Source of the DNA: CALBPI01 sp038531945
GTDB lineage: Bacteria > Pseudomonadota > Gammaproteobacteria > Steroidobacterales > Woeseiaceae
Length of the DNA stretch: 64,000 nt
Direction: 5' to 3'
NCBI GenBank assembly: GCA_038531945.1
Contig: JBCBBH010000001.1
Span: 868,001-932,000, forward strand
This document shows, piece after piece, positions 45,394-54,163 of the stretch; within the stretch, counting starts at the first letter, position 1, and each line of letters begins with the position of its first letter. A program made the position numbers and the translations under genes. Below the pieces are notes generated by a model. That model was not told the origin of the DNA. It searched no databases and worked only from the letters and a program-made list of their open reading frames with translations.

Positions 45394-46179
45394 TCAGGCG
45401 CGAAGGGCTTCTTCGACCAAGCGCCACACCTTTGAATTAAACGCAAACCCCAAATGCGCGACATCGACTTCGATATGTTCGACGTTGCTGCTGTAGTGGT
45501 CTATCGCAGCGCGCCAATTCACGATGGCGTCTGACTTGCTGTAGATCGATGTGATGGGTTGTTGGATCGGTCGGGACTCGCGACGGGTGATTTCAGCTTC
45601 GATCCAATCGAGGTCCTGGCCAAGTTCCCGGAATCGCTTTGCTGTTGCGGTGTACTTGGGGCCGCCGATAACAGGGGATCCCATCGTGATGACCCGATCG
45701 ACGAGATCGGGCAAGTCCCGTGCCGCCTCGCGTGCGAGGTAGCCGCCAAGGCTCCATCCGACCAGCGCTATCGGCTTATCGGAGTCTGAATAACGCTCCA
45801 CTAGCCGTTCGTACAATCGATCGACGAGATAGGGAACGCCAGCCTCGCCATTGTATTGCTCGCGATCACTGACGTCCCAGCGGTCGCTCAGCGCGGACAG
45901 ACTGTGCGTCATATTGAGGCCACCCAGGTTGCGACCGAGTCCCCATCCATCCGCAGTGAAACCTCGAGCCCGCAGGAATTTCCGGATAGGCAGCATCGAC
46001 CAGTCATCAGCCCCGAAGCCCGGCACTGTGACCACGTGCAGAGACGGAGCCGGCGGCTTCGAGCGCAACTTTGCGGCGAGAAGCGGCGCGGGCAGCCGCG
46101 CGAGATCAACCAGTGCTCGTGACTCTTTCCAAAAAGCCCGTCGCGACGGCGGGGTGAGAAGCGGTTCAGGATTATTCAT
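45394..46179 (-). CDS. Alpha/beta hydrolase in a MarR operon
   Basis: A 261-residue alpha/beta-fold hydrolase without a signal peptide. The nucleophile elbow is GWSLGGYLAREAARD; the oxyanion region is VVTVPGFGADDWSMLPI; the late histidine is in VDVAHLGFAFN and the acid in IYSKSDAIVNW. Lipase, esterase or thioesterase activity is possible. Its start overlaps the MarR stop by 4 bp (ATGA), so it is coexpressed with that regulator and may detoxify or sense the same compound. Confidence 0.87.
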   Translation of the reverse strand: MNNPEPLLTPPSRRAFWKESRALVDLARLPAPLLAAKLRSKPPAPSLHVVTVPGFGADDWSMLPIRKFLRARGFTADGWGLGRNLGGLNMTHSLSALSDRWDVSDREQYNGEAGVPYLVDRLYERLVERYSDSDKPIALVGWSLGGYLAREAARDLPDLVDRVITMGSPVIGGPKYTATAKRFRELGQDLDWIEAEITRRESRPIQQPITSIYSKSDAIVNWRAAIDHYSSNVEHIEVDVAHLGFAFNSKVWRLVEEALRA

Positions 46180-46679
46180 GATGCAATTGCCTCACGTTGA
46201 GCGGCGACTGATGCGATGCTCTGTGGATCTAATGTTTCCAAGTGCGCTGCCATTTCGGTCATTTGGCTGCGCGTATGTTCGAGGGCCGCGGTGGCGAAAG
46301 GGGCGAGTTGTTTTTGAATGAAACTCGCTGATGCAACCTTAGCCTTTTCTAACAGAGCCCGACCATGTGGGGTCAGGGTGCAAATCACCGACCTGCCGTC
46401 CTCGGGGTGCGGTCGGGTTACGACAAGCGTGCGCTCTTGAAGCCTGCGCAGCAGACCGGTCAGATTGCCGCGAGTCACGAGCATCGCCTCTGCGATCTCG
46501 TGGGGTGTCACCCGAGCCTGCCGCGCGCCCAGCTCTTCGATACGCGTCATCGCATCGAATTGGGCGACGGTCAGGTCAAACTCCGAGAGCATTCGCGTGT
46601 ATTGGCGGGTACAGACCTGATAGGCCTGAACGACCGCGAGCCATGCGGCTTGTTCGAGTTTGGATCGAGAATTGGGCAT
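46176..46679 (-). CDS. MarR-family transcriptional regulator
   Basis: A 167-residue winged-helix dimer of the MarR family, with DLTVAQFDAMTRIEELGA, the recognition region TPHEIAEAMLVTRGNLTGLL and the wing LVVTRPHPEDGRSVICTLT. It is first in a two-gene operon with the hydrolase. Two near-identical palindromes directly upstream (46707-46718 and 46728-46739) indicate autorepression. The inducer is unknown. Confidence 0.92.
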   Translation of the reverse strand: MPNSRSKLEQAAWLAVVQAYQVCTRQYTRMLSEFDLTVAQFDAMTRIEELGARQARVTPHEIAEAMLVTRGNLTGLLRRLQERTLVVTRPHPEDGRSVICTLTPHGRALLEKAKVASASFIQKQLAPFATAALEHTRSQMTEMAAHLETLDPQSIASVAAQREAIAS

Positions 46680-46706
46680 TGGTCTGGATGTGTTTCTGAC
46701 AGTTGA

Positions 46707-46739
46707 TTGAAGCTTAAACTAAAGTAATTGAAGCTTCAA
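46707..46739. promoter_or_regulatory. Tandem MarR operators
   Basis: TTGAAGCTTAAA (46707-46718) and the perfect palindrome TTGAAGCTTCAA (46728-46739) are spaced 21 bp start to start, two helical turns, just upstream of the MarR start at 46679. The core is the one bound by several MarR proteins. They may also affect the divergent nucleotidase gene at 46834. Confidence 0.72.
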
Positions 46740-46833
46740 CTATATATTCCAACGATTTTTCGGGCCTCGATTCCACTTGTCTGGTCAAACCGGCGCGGTA
46801 AGCTCCGAGCTGTTCAGTGCTCGGCGGACTACG

Positions 46834-48558
46834 ATGATTAGATTTTCGAAAGGCTTGGTTTTAGTGATTTGCAGCTCGCTCTTGTCGTGCTGTGTGGTCG
46901 TGGATCAAGAACCGGTTGTGACCACGCTGACAGTGATCGCGACGAATGATGTGCACGGCGAGCTTGATTCCGTTCGCGGTGGGTTGTCGAGCTACTCAGG
47001 TTACGTTGATATTTTGAGGGCGCTTCGGTCGGATGATGGCGATGTGCTTTTGCTGGATGCTGGCGACATGTGGCAAGGCACGTTGGAATCAAACATCAAT
47101 GAAGGCGCGGCCGTAATGTCGGTGTTCAATGATTTGAGGTACGACGCCGCCACTATAGGCAACCATGAGTTTGATTTTGGTCCTGTCGGGGAACGATTTA
47201 TTCCTGAAGAGCCGGACGATGATCCGCAGGGTGCATTAAAGCAAAGAGCGAGTGAAGCTCGTTTTCCTATACTTGCGGCGAACCTCATCGACACGAAAAC
47301 AGGCAGCCCGATTGCTTGGGATAACGTCAAACCGTCTGTCTTGATTGAGAAACAAGGGATTAAAATCGGGATCATCGGTGTCACCACGATGGAGACGCTG
47401 ACCAGCACCATAGGCGTGAACACGGCTGGTCTAACGATGGCACCGCTTGCGCCGACGATCGAGCGGGAAGCGAGAGCGCTCAGAAGCAAAGGCGCGCAGC
47501 TGCTAATCGTTTTGGCGCATGCAGGAGGCGAATGTACTGACTTCTCTGATCCTCACGACTTGTCCAGCTGCAATCTGCAGGACGAGGTTTTCGAAGTCGC
47601 CAACGCTCTGCCAGTCGGTTCGGTGGATCAGATTATCGGCGGGCACAACCACAAGGGTATTGCCCATGTTGTGAACGGGATCGCGGTGACAACCGCTTAC
47701 CGCAGTGCGATCGCTTTTAGCCGAGTCGATTTTCAAATCGATAGGACCAGCGGGACGATACTGGAACGGCGAATATTCCCACCGGAGCGCGTATGTGGAT
47801 TTGTTGACGAGAAGCAAGCCTGTGTTTCCGCGGACTACCCCAATGCCCGATCGACGGCGTATGAAGACCAGACCGTGCGTCCCAACGAGAAAGTACAGCC
47901 TCTGATCGACACCGCCATGGCATACGCTGAGGTGCTCAAAGCGCAGCCTTTGGGTGTGCACGCCTTAACACCAATCACACGAGAGAATGAACCCGACGCG
48001 GCGATCGGACGGTTGATGACAGACGCGATACTCGAAGTGACGGGGGCGGATGTCGCGATCCATAATGTCGCTGGTGGTATTCGTGCGGATTTCCCGCAAG
48101 GTGATTTGACGTTCGGTGACGTGTACCGCGTGTTTCCGTTTGATAATCGAGTTTCGGTGATTTCGCTGGACGGGAGAGACTTGCGAAAACTTTTGGCGCA
48201 CCAGGTTCACAATCAGCACCGCCGTGCTGGCATTTCAGGGGTTCGGGTGAGCGTGACTTGCGACCAGGACAGCATGTCGCTGCAGCTAATGCTCGCCGAC
48301 GGTCGCCGCATGGAGGACGATGATGTCGTTCGATTAGCTTCCAACGACTTCCTGCTGCTCGGAGGTGACGGTATCTTCACGCCGATCACGCCCGAGGGCG
48401 GCTTCGAGATTGACACGTCGCAACCGAAAGTCCGCGATCTGTGGGTGGAGTGGTTTCGCGCTCGTGGCGGGACTCTGTCAGCGTCGGACTACCTCGGTCC
48501 TGAGCAGACCCGCTGGATCCTTCCCGAGAATTTCATGACGGAGTGCCCGAGACCCTGA
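46834..48558 (+). CDS. 5'-nucleotidase/UDP-sugar hydrolase-family lipoprotein
   Basis: A 574-residue metallophosphoesterase that removes phosphate from nucleotides or nucleotide sugars outside the inner membrane. It has a lipoprotein-type signal (SLLSC). The metal motifs appear in order: ATNDVHGEL, DAGDMWQGT, TIGNHEFD, VLAHAGG, GGHNHKG. The C-terminal nucleotidase domain (about 385-560) carries the substrate-binding VHNVAGGIRADF-type stretch and FLLLGGDGIF. ATG at 46834 is preferred to the longer reading because the signal peptide follows. It is probably a phosphate and nucleoside scavenger. Confidence 0.92.
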   Translation: MIRFSKGLVLVICSSLLSCCVVVDQEPVVTTLTVIATNDVHGELDSVRGGLSSYSGYVDILRALRSDDGDVLLLDAGDMWQGTLESNINEGAAVMSVFNDLRYDAATIGNHEFDFGPVGERFIPEEPDDDPQGALKQRASEARFPILAANLIDTKTGSPIAWDNVKPSVLIEKQGIKIGIIGVTTMETLTSTIGVNTAGLTMAPLAPTIEREARALRSKGAQLLIVLAHAGGECTDFSDPHDLSSCNLQDEVFEVANALPVGSVDQIIGGHNHKGIAHVVNGIAVTTAYRSAIAFSRVDFQIDRTSGTILERRIFPPERVCGFVDEKQACVSADYPNARSTAYEDQTVRPNEKVQPLIDTAMAYAEVLKAQPLGVHALTPITRENEPDAAIGRLMTDAILEVTGADVAIHNVAGGIRADFPQGDLTFGDVYRVFPFDNRVSVISLDGRDLRKLLAHQVHNQHRRAGISGVRVSVTCDQDSMSLQLMLADGRRMEDDDVVRLASNDFLLLGGDGIFTPITPEGGFEIDTSQPKVRDLWVEWFRARGGTLSASDYLGPEQTRWILPENFMTECPRP

Positions 48559-48605
48559 CAGCACGATTCGTGCCCCGCCTCTTTAAACGTGTCGAGAGGT
48601 AAGGG

Positions 48606-49409
48606 TTAATTCATCGCGGGTTGCGTTGCCCTAGACCACTCGATCCGTTTGGGAAAACGCAGTCCGAGTTTGAGCATGCCGATACCATAACCCGGGCCTT
48701 CGTTATCGATGACTCCCAGAGGAACGTAACGTAGTTGTTCCGGCGCGAGCTCGCGCTGAGGCTCCGTTGCGTCGACGACCCTCCAACCGGACTCGGTCCA
48801 GATCTCTGTCCACGCGTGGCCAAATGCCTGGGGTTCATCAAGATCGATCAGCAGTAAGCCGAAAACTACTCGTGCAGATCGACCGGTGGACCGCGCGACC
48901 GCCGCCAACAGCAATGCATGCTCCGTACAGTCTCCGGCCTTCGATCGCGCGGTCGTTGATGCGAAGTCAAAACCGTGCGCGTAAGTCTTGTCGGAGATCC
49001 AGTCGAACACGGAAGCCGACAGATCGCTGATCTCGGGTAGTCGAGATTGCTTGGACCATGGCTGACTGTCGATCATTTCTTGTACCGACGGCTCGAGGTA
49101 ATCAACGATGAATGACGCATCCCGCCAATCAGCTGCTCGAGACTCGGCATCCTGAACTGCCAAAGTTGGGTCAAGCACGATGCTGTCGGCATCGAAACGG
49201 AGAACCTCGAACCCCTCTGCACTCATTTCATTTGCAATTTCTTCCGCGCCCTCCAGGACAAGCCGCAGCGTCGGCTGCTCACCTGCGCCCGCCGGGGACG
49301 CCGTGATGTCCATGATATGCAGGTAGAGGCCTTGATCATCCTCTGCATGCGCCACACCACCAAGCAACACCAGCGCTGCAAACCAGACTGCCGTCGGAGA
49401 TTTACTCAA
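48606..49409 (-). CDS. Exported transglutaminase-like cysteine protein
   Basis: A 267-residue exported protein with signal peptide VWFAALVLLGGVAHA and a transglutaminase-like core: catalytic cysteine in KAGDCTEHALLLAA, histidine in FGHAWTEIW and aspartate in RVVDATEP. Such domains may act as proteases, amidases or cross-linkers. A TTG at 49409 is the likely start, because it overlaps the stop codon of the upstream gene (TTGAGTAA); the longer reading lies within that gene. The pair therefore looks translationally coupled. Confidence 0.82.
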   Translation of the reverse strand: MSKSPTAVWFAALVLLGGVAHAEDDQGLYLHIMDITASPAGAGEQPTLRLVLEGAEEIANEMSAEGFEVLRFDADSIVLDPTLAVQDAESRAADWRDASFIVDYLEPSVQEMIDSQPWSKQSRLPEISDLSASVFDWISDKTYAHGFDFASTTARSKAGDCTEHALLLAAVARSTGRSARVVFGLLLIDLDEPQAFGHAWTEIWTESGWRVVDATEPQRELAPEQLRYVPLGVIDNEGPGYGIGMLKLGLRFPKRIEWSRATQPAMN

Positions 49410-50661
49410 GCTCTGGCGCCTTGCCTTCGAACCAGACGCGTTCGGATACGATTTCGCTACCACCGAGCCGCATTTTTTGCTCGGTTGCCATGCCGTCCTC
49501 GTCAAATTCGGTTCGTAACCGAAGTGGTCCAATGCTGATCATTGCGGTTGGAGTGCCCGCAACTCCAGCAACTTCCTCAATACGGAACTCGCTCACGGTA
49601 CTTGGGTCCAGATCAGGTGACCACGTCGACAGTGTTACCGTCTGCAAACCATCGTCGCGGGTCAGCTGGCGGATGGCGTCGAGTGCGTCCAGTGTAGAGG
49701 CTAGTGTCGCCTCCGGATCCAGGACCGTCTCGAAGTCTTTCTGCTGAACCTCGCCGGCGACGAGCCACTGAGCGTCGTCGTTCAGGTTTAGCGTGAGATC
49801 CATCATGAGGTTGCCGTTCTCGGCGGATGTTTCGAACGCATTGATCAGCTGACCGTCAGGATGAGTCCATTCACTGGAATACGTTTCGCTGGTCGCCAAC
49901 GTGTCGGCGTCGACGGCGGCGATTGTCACTACATCGGAAGCCGTCAGGATGTCGCCCTCAGCATCGCGTTCGATGGTTGTCATCGCATAGCCGATGGGTT
50001 GTCGATCGATACGCAGGACTTGCAGCTCGCGATACAAGCGCGTGTTGTCGGTGGCTGTTACCACTTCAGCGTTTTCAACAAGGCTCACAAACATCTTTTT
50101 GAACGTCTTGGTGTAGCCAAGCTCGCTGTGGGTGCAGCCAACATAAAAACCATCAATATAGGCCGAGGCCGCCCGTGTTTGCCCAGCGATTGTCTGATCT
50201 TTCTGATCAGCCGTATACAGGTGCTCGATGATGTAAAACGGATGTCCTTCGGCGTGATCGAAGTCCAGTTGTGTGATCGTCTTGGTGCCGAGGGTCGCGT
50301 TGTTAGCCTTCAGCGTTTCATCCAGCGTGCTTTGGGCGAGCGCTTTCAGCAGTTCAGTGATACTGAGCGAATCACTGTACAAGTAGCAGCCCGCGTCGGC
50401 GTCGGCGCCAATATCGAGTACGAGGTATGTGCCCCAATCGTAATCCTCTTTCGTCTTGATCTTGAGTGCTCGGAGGCTCGATTCGAACGATCCATCAAGT
50501 GCCTTGAATTTGCGCTTGCCCATGCTGCGAGTCTCTCGCGCCATGGCTTCCTGCATCCACTCGGGATACTCATCATTGCCCTGCGCGACGACATCGGAAA
50601 CTGACCCTAGCGCAAGGCACATCGTCGCGGCGAGTGATACAAGTCTGCGTTGCAACGTCAT
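49402..50661 (-). CDS. Exported hypothetical protein, 419 residues
   Basis: I do not recognise a family. It has a signal peptide (about 1-27, ending VVAQ) and a mature part rich in beta-strand character (LREL.VLRIDRQPIGYAMTTI, MMDLTLNLNDDAQWLVAGEV), suggesting a soluble periplasmic or surface beta-sandwich protein. AGGAAA precedes the ATG at 50661. The last bases overlap the transglutaminase-like gene, so the two probably act together. The C-terminal MRLGGSEIVSERVWFEG fits a predicted substrate or partner of that enzyme, which is only inference. Confidence 0.75.
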   Translation of the reverse strand: MTLQRRLVSLAATMCLALGSVSDVVAQGNDEYPEWMQEAMARETRSMGKRKFKALDGSFESSLRALKIKTKEDYDWGTYLVLDIGADADAGCYLYSDSLSITELLKALAQSTLDETLKANNATLGTKTITQLDFDHAEGHPFYIIEHLYTADQKDQTIAGQTRAASAYIDGFYVGCTHSELGYTKTFKKMFVSLVENAEVVTATDNTRLYRELQVLRIDRQPIGYAMTTIERDAEGDILTASDVVTIAAVDADTLATSETYSSEWTHPDGQLINAFETSAENGNLMMDLTLNLNDDAQWLVAGEVQQKDFETVLDPEATLASTLDALDAIRQLTRDDGLQTVTLSTWSPDLDPSTVSEFRIEEVAGVAGTPTAMISIGPLRLRTEFDEDGMATEQKMRLGGSEIVSERVWFEGKAPELE

Positions 50662-50840
50662 GCATATTTTCCTGTGACTGAACATCTGGAAGTCTACCGC
50701 ATTCGTCAGGGACCATTATGTGCGAACCGTCTTAAAAACGGATCACGCTTGCTCTTGTCAGATGGATACCGAATCGACAGGACGTTGACATAAGCGGTTG
50801 GTTTTCAAGCGGTGTGCAATGGGTGTAGGGTTAAAGCTGT

Positions 50841-52043
50841 ATGGGGTCACTGCGCTGGCATATGAAAAGATGCGCGATAATGAGTTTGCTCTTGGTTGCG
50901 GCTGGCTTGTCCGGGTGCGCGCTGGGCCCCGTATCGGCGCCCGCAGAGCAGGCCGCTCCGGAAGTCGTCAGTCTCAATCTGCAAACCCGTCTGTTCGGGG
51001 AACGTCCACGACTGGTTTCGATGGACGTGGTACACGAGTTAACGCCGTCGCAACAAAGTGAGTTCCTTCGGTTCTTCAACGATCCAAAAAAGAAGGACAT
51101 CGCCGGCCATCGACGTGTACTGCAGTTCCTTGAGTTGGAAGCTAATCAATTTAGCTACGCGAGCGAAACCTTCACTGCGGCTGAAGCGTTGGAGCGTCGA
51201 GCTGGAAATTGCTTGTCACTTGCGATCGTAACTACCTCACTCGCTCGCCTCGCCGGTGTCGACATGGATTACCAGCTGATCAATACCAACCCGGTATTCG
51301 AAGCGAATGGTCGTGTGGTGCGGCGGACACAACACGTCCGCAGCATTCTCTACGATCCGACATGGGAGGTGCCGGATGGGTTCTGGACGGTGTCGCGCCC
51401 CAGAATCACGATTGATTACTTCCCAGGAAAACTCGATCGCATGGTTGGTAAGATCAGCGAGCACGACTACTACGCCCTCTATTTTCAAAACCTCGCTGCC
51501 GATGAAATCGAGCGCGAAAATTATGCCGCTGCCTATTGGTTCTTGATGCAGGCGCTCGAGTATTCCGAGCTGAGCCCAGAGTCGCTGAATATGATGGCGA
51601 TCGTGTTTGACCGTGTCGGAGACAAAGATCGCAGCGAGACAATCTACCGATTTGGTATCGCGCATGCCGAGCGTCGTGTCAGCTTGCTACGGAACTACGG
51701 CATTTTCCTGTTGCGCGAAGGTCGTACCGAAGAGGCCGCTCAGATTAACGCCGAGCTCGCGGCACTGGACGACCCAAACCCATTCGATTGGATTTACGCA
51801 GGCCGGCAAGCGTTTCGGGATGGTGAATTCAACAAGGCGATTCACTACTTCGAGAAGAGCGCTGCACTCGCTCCGTATCTGCACGAGAGTTACTTCGGTC
51901 TTGCGAAGACCTACCTCCAGATGGGTAATGCCGCAAGAGCTGAGCAGGCGCTGGAGCAGGCATTGGACAATGCAGGCCGCTCGTCAACTCGCGAGTTCTA
52001 CAAAGGTAAGTTACGGCTGCTGAGCGAAACCGCTACGTTGTAA
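50841..52043 (+). CDS. Lipoprotein with transglutaminase-like core and TPR repeats
   Basis: A 400-residue lipoprotein (lipobox LSGC). Residues ~85-190 hold a transglutaminase-like core with its cysteine in RRAGNCLSLAIVTTSLARLA and a later histidine (TQHVRS). The C-terminal half is TPR-like (ALEYSELSPESLNMMAIVF, AIHYFEKSAALAPYLHESYF). A role in envelope protein processing or assembly is possible. The start may be 50862, which would remove seven residues before the signal peptide. It is divergent from the hypothetical exported gene. Confidence 0.8.
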   Translation: MGSLRWHMKRCAIMSLLLVAAGLSGCALGPVSAPAEQAAPEVVSLNLQTRLFGERPRLVSMDVVHELTPSQQSEFLRFFNDPKKKDIAGHRRVLQFLELEANQFSYASETFTAAEALERRAGNCLSLAIVTTSLARLAGVDMDYQLINTNPVFEANGRVVRRTQHVRSILYDPTWEVPDGFWTVSRPRITIDYFPGKLDRMVGKISEHDYYALYFQNLAADEIERENYAAAYWFLMQALEYSELSPESLNMMAIVFDRVGDKDRSETIYRFGIAHAERRVSLLRNYGIFLLREGRTEEAAQINAELAALDDPNPFDWIYAGRQAFRDGEFNKAIHYFEKSAALAPYLHESYFGLAKTYLQMGNAARAEQALEQALDNAGRSSTREFYKGKLRLLSETATL

Positions 52044-52149
52044 TCGACGCGCTTTTTTTTGCGCTCGACGTCGCTGTTGCACCGTACCCGAAGACGAGGG
52101 GCGGCGAGGCGTTGAGCGATGCGAAATGATCTGCCGATCGATCGCGGGT

Positions 52150-52620
52150 TTATTCGCGCGCTAAACCCGGTAAGACTACATCCTCACCGAATGCGATGGT
52201 CTCGGTTTCACGAAGAAGAACAACAGACTTATGGCCGTCCGGCGAAACTGACTCTGGTACGACAAAGCGGTCGTCACTGGTTTGTAACGTGGTCAGCAAT
52301 GCTTCGGCCTTCTCTTGAGAAGCCTCGTCAATCTGCCGCTGCCGGCGCTGATCCCGCTCGTGCTCGCGATTTGCAACCTCGTACATTGTGCACCGACGCG
52401 GCCGCCCGTTTTCCTGCTGGCATTCAGGTTTATGTTTCCGATTCGAATCGGCGGCAGCGTCGAACAGGGCAGCCACAAAAGCCATACCGATCTGAGCGCC
52501 CAAGCCAGGAGGTTGTTCGGCGGCAGTATCGCTTGAGTCGCGAGTGGATGTGCTGGCGCAACCTGTCAGCAGAAGTGCGCCGATCGACAAAGTTGAAAAG
52601 AGACACTGACGCAGATTCAT
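52150..52620 (-). CDS. Small hypothetical lipoprotein
   Basis: A 156-residue lipoprotein with a clear lipobox (GALLLTGC). The mature part has a charged helical stretch (NREHERDQRRQRQIDEAS) and two cysteines at PECQQENGRPRRC. I do not recognise a family. It converges on the TPR lipoprotein gene. The intergenic run GCGCTTTTTTTTGCGC near 52050 is not a good terminator. Confidence 0.72.
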   Translation of the reverse strand: MNLRQCLFSTLSIGALLLTGCASTSTRDSSDTAAEQPPGLGAQIGMAFVAALFDAAADSNRKHKPECQQENGRPRRCTMYEVANREHERDQRRQRQIDEASQEKAEALLTTLQTSDDRFVVPESVSPDGHKSVVLLRETETIAFGEDVVLPGLARE

Positions 52621-52877
52621 AGCGTTACTTGCTCCCTAATGTTGTTCCGATCATACCACGCGGTTTGTCACTACTCTGGTTAGGCGGACGCTCGTACCGA
52701 ACTGTCGTTTCGCAGGTGCCGACTGAGTACAGACGCGAGCCCCCGCAGCATGACCGGCTTTGATAAGTCGAACGTGTCGATGTGATGCAACCGTCAAACT
52801 TTAGGTTTGTGATGACGCCTTAAACCTTATTCGCGCGCGCGACGTCCAACCGGGCATCTCGAGTCGGATAGGTGTAG

Positions 52878-53738
52878 ATGATGTGCAGAATGGTTGTGCT
52901 CTTCAGATTTTTCGTTGCCGTCTTCGCGCTAACCTTGGGATCGGCGGCGACGGCGACAACCTTCGAAGAGCGGGTACTGAAGTTCGAAAGCCGTGGCGTG
53001 TTGCTCGAGGGCACTCTGGTGCTACCGACATCGATCGAACCTACGGCGGCTGTCGTGTTCGTGCATGGCTCCGGTCGTCAGCCGCGCAGCCTGCCGCTTG
53101 CGCGTGCGTTCGCACAAGCCGGTATCGCCGCGTTTGTCTATGACAAGCGTGGGGTGGGTGAGTCCGCGGGTCGTTTCGAAGGCGATCAGCCTGTCAGTGA
53201 AAGCAATTTGGATTTGCTGGCCGCCGACGCACGTGCGGCATTGCAAGTTCTGGTCGATGCACCGAGTCTCAATGATATCCCGCGTGGCTTTACGGGTCTT
53301 AGTCAGGCCGGTTGGATCGTGCCGCTGGCTGCGAAGGACAGCAAAGCCGATTTTCTTTTGCTCTGGAGTGGACCTGTTTGCAAGATCAGTGAGGAAGACA
53401 TCTTCAGTAAATACACGCGTAACTCTGATGCCGCTCGAATTCCGAGCTATGACGAAGCGCTCGCTGCTCAGACTTCGGCGTACGTGTGGCCGACGTTTCT
53501 GGGTCGGGATACTGACTCGGCTGCGGATCTGGCGACACTCGGCATCCCCGGCCTCTGGATTTTTGGTGAGAACGATGGCAGCGTTCCGGTCGACCTATCG
53601 ATTCGCAAGTTACGAAAACTGCAGGACGACGGACACAACTACCAATATGTGCTGTTCTCCGGGATTGGGCACAACAACGTCGGGGCCACGTTCGACACCG
53701 CCGTCGCGTGGATAAGGTCGATCGCGACTGAGGAGTGA
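52878..53738 (+). CDS. Exported alpha/beta hydrolase
   Basis: A 286-residue alpha/beta hydrolase with a signal peptide (cleavage near SAATAT). The oxyanion region VVFVHGSGRQPRS, the strand AAFVYDKRGVGESAG, the nucleophile in FTGLSQAGWIVPLAA, an acid region WIFGENDGSVPVD and the late histidine in FSGIGHNNVG are all visible. It resembles the esterase/dipeptidyl-peptidase-like family of secreted hydrolases. It is transcribed alone; the substrate is unknown. Confidence 0.87.
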   Translation: MMCRMVVLFRFFVAVFALTLGSAATATTFEERVLKFESRGVLLEGTLVLPTSIEPTAAVVFVHGSGRQPRSLPLARAFAQAGIAAFVYDKRGVGESAGRFEGDQPVSESNLDLLAADARAALQVLVDAPSLNDIPRGFTGLSQAGWIVPLAAKDSKADFLLLWSGPVCKISEEDIFSKYTRNSDAARIPSYDEALAAQTSAYVWPTFLGRDTDSAADLATLGIPGLWIFGENDGSVPVDLSIRKLRKLQDDGHNYQYVLFSGIGHNNVGATFDTAVAWIRSIATEE

Positions 53739-54163
53739 TCGCCGCCGTCAGGCCCTTTCTTGCTTAAAATATAGCGCGCGTTCTCCGCGTTTTGCAGTGG
53801 AACTGGCCGCCCGGTCAGCTCGCTCGCCTCTGGAAGTTCGAAAGGGGCGTTTTGTTGCCGATGTATCCGCTCCCTTCTCACAAGCCGGTGTTTTCAAGCC
53901 ACACAGAGCGTTGGCATTTGTTATTCGTGGTCAGCGCGCAACAGATTATGGGAAAAACGCGTTGCGCCAGAGTGTTGCGTAAACCACACACCTGTAGCTT
54001 TGTTGCAATCGAATCGACTATTTGCCACACTCCGAAGCCGTTGAAGGGCCAGTGTTGTAAAAACAACACAATCTCTTCAGCGAATGTCTCGAGAGTTTTG
54101 AGCTCAATCCAGGGGGCGGTCCTTATATAGGACTCACTTGAAAACACAGGGAGCTATTCCAAA
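53739..54163. promoter_or_regulatory. Leader region of the first TonB-dependent receptor, with inverted repeats
   Basis: No gene is visible. Two perfect inverted repeats stand out. GTGTTGT-AAAA-ACAACAC occupies 54052-54069, and GTCCT-TATAT-AGGAC occupies 54119-54133, about 30 bp before the ATG. The second contains a TATA-rich centre that could be a -10 box or a leader hairpin. GTTGT/ACAAC repeats also occur before the second receptor. Confidence 0.5.

Noticed and set aside
52044..52072. Intrinsic terminator after the TPR lipoprotein
   Set aside because: The eight T residues lie inside the loop of a 4-bp GCGC stem rather than after a stem, so it does not meet the usual pattern.
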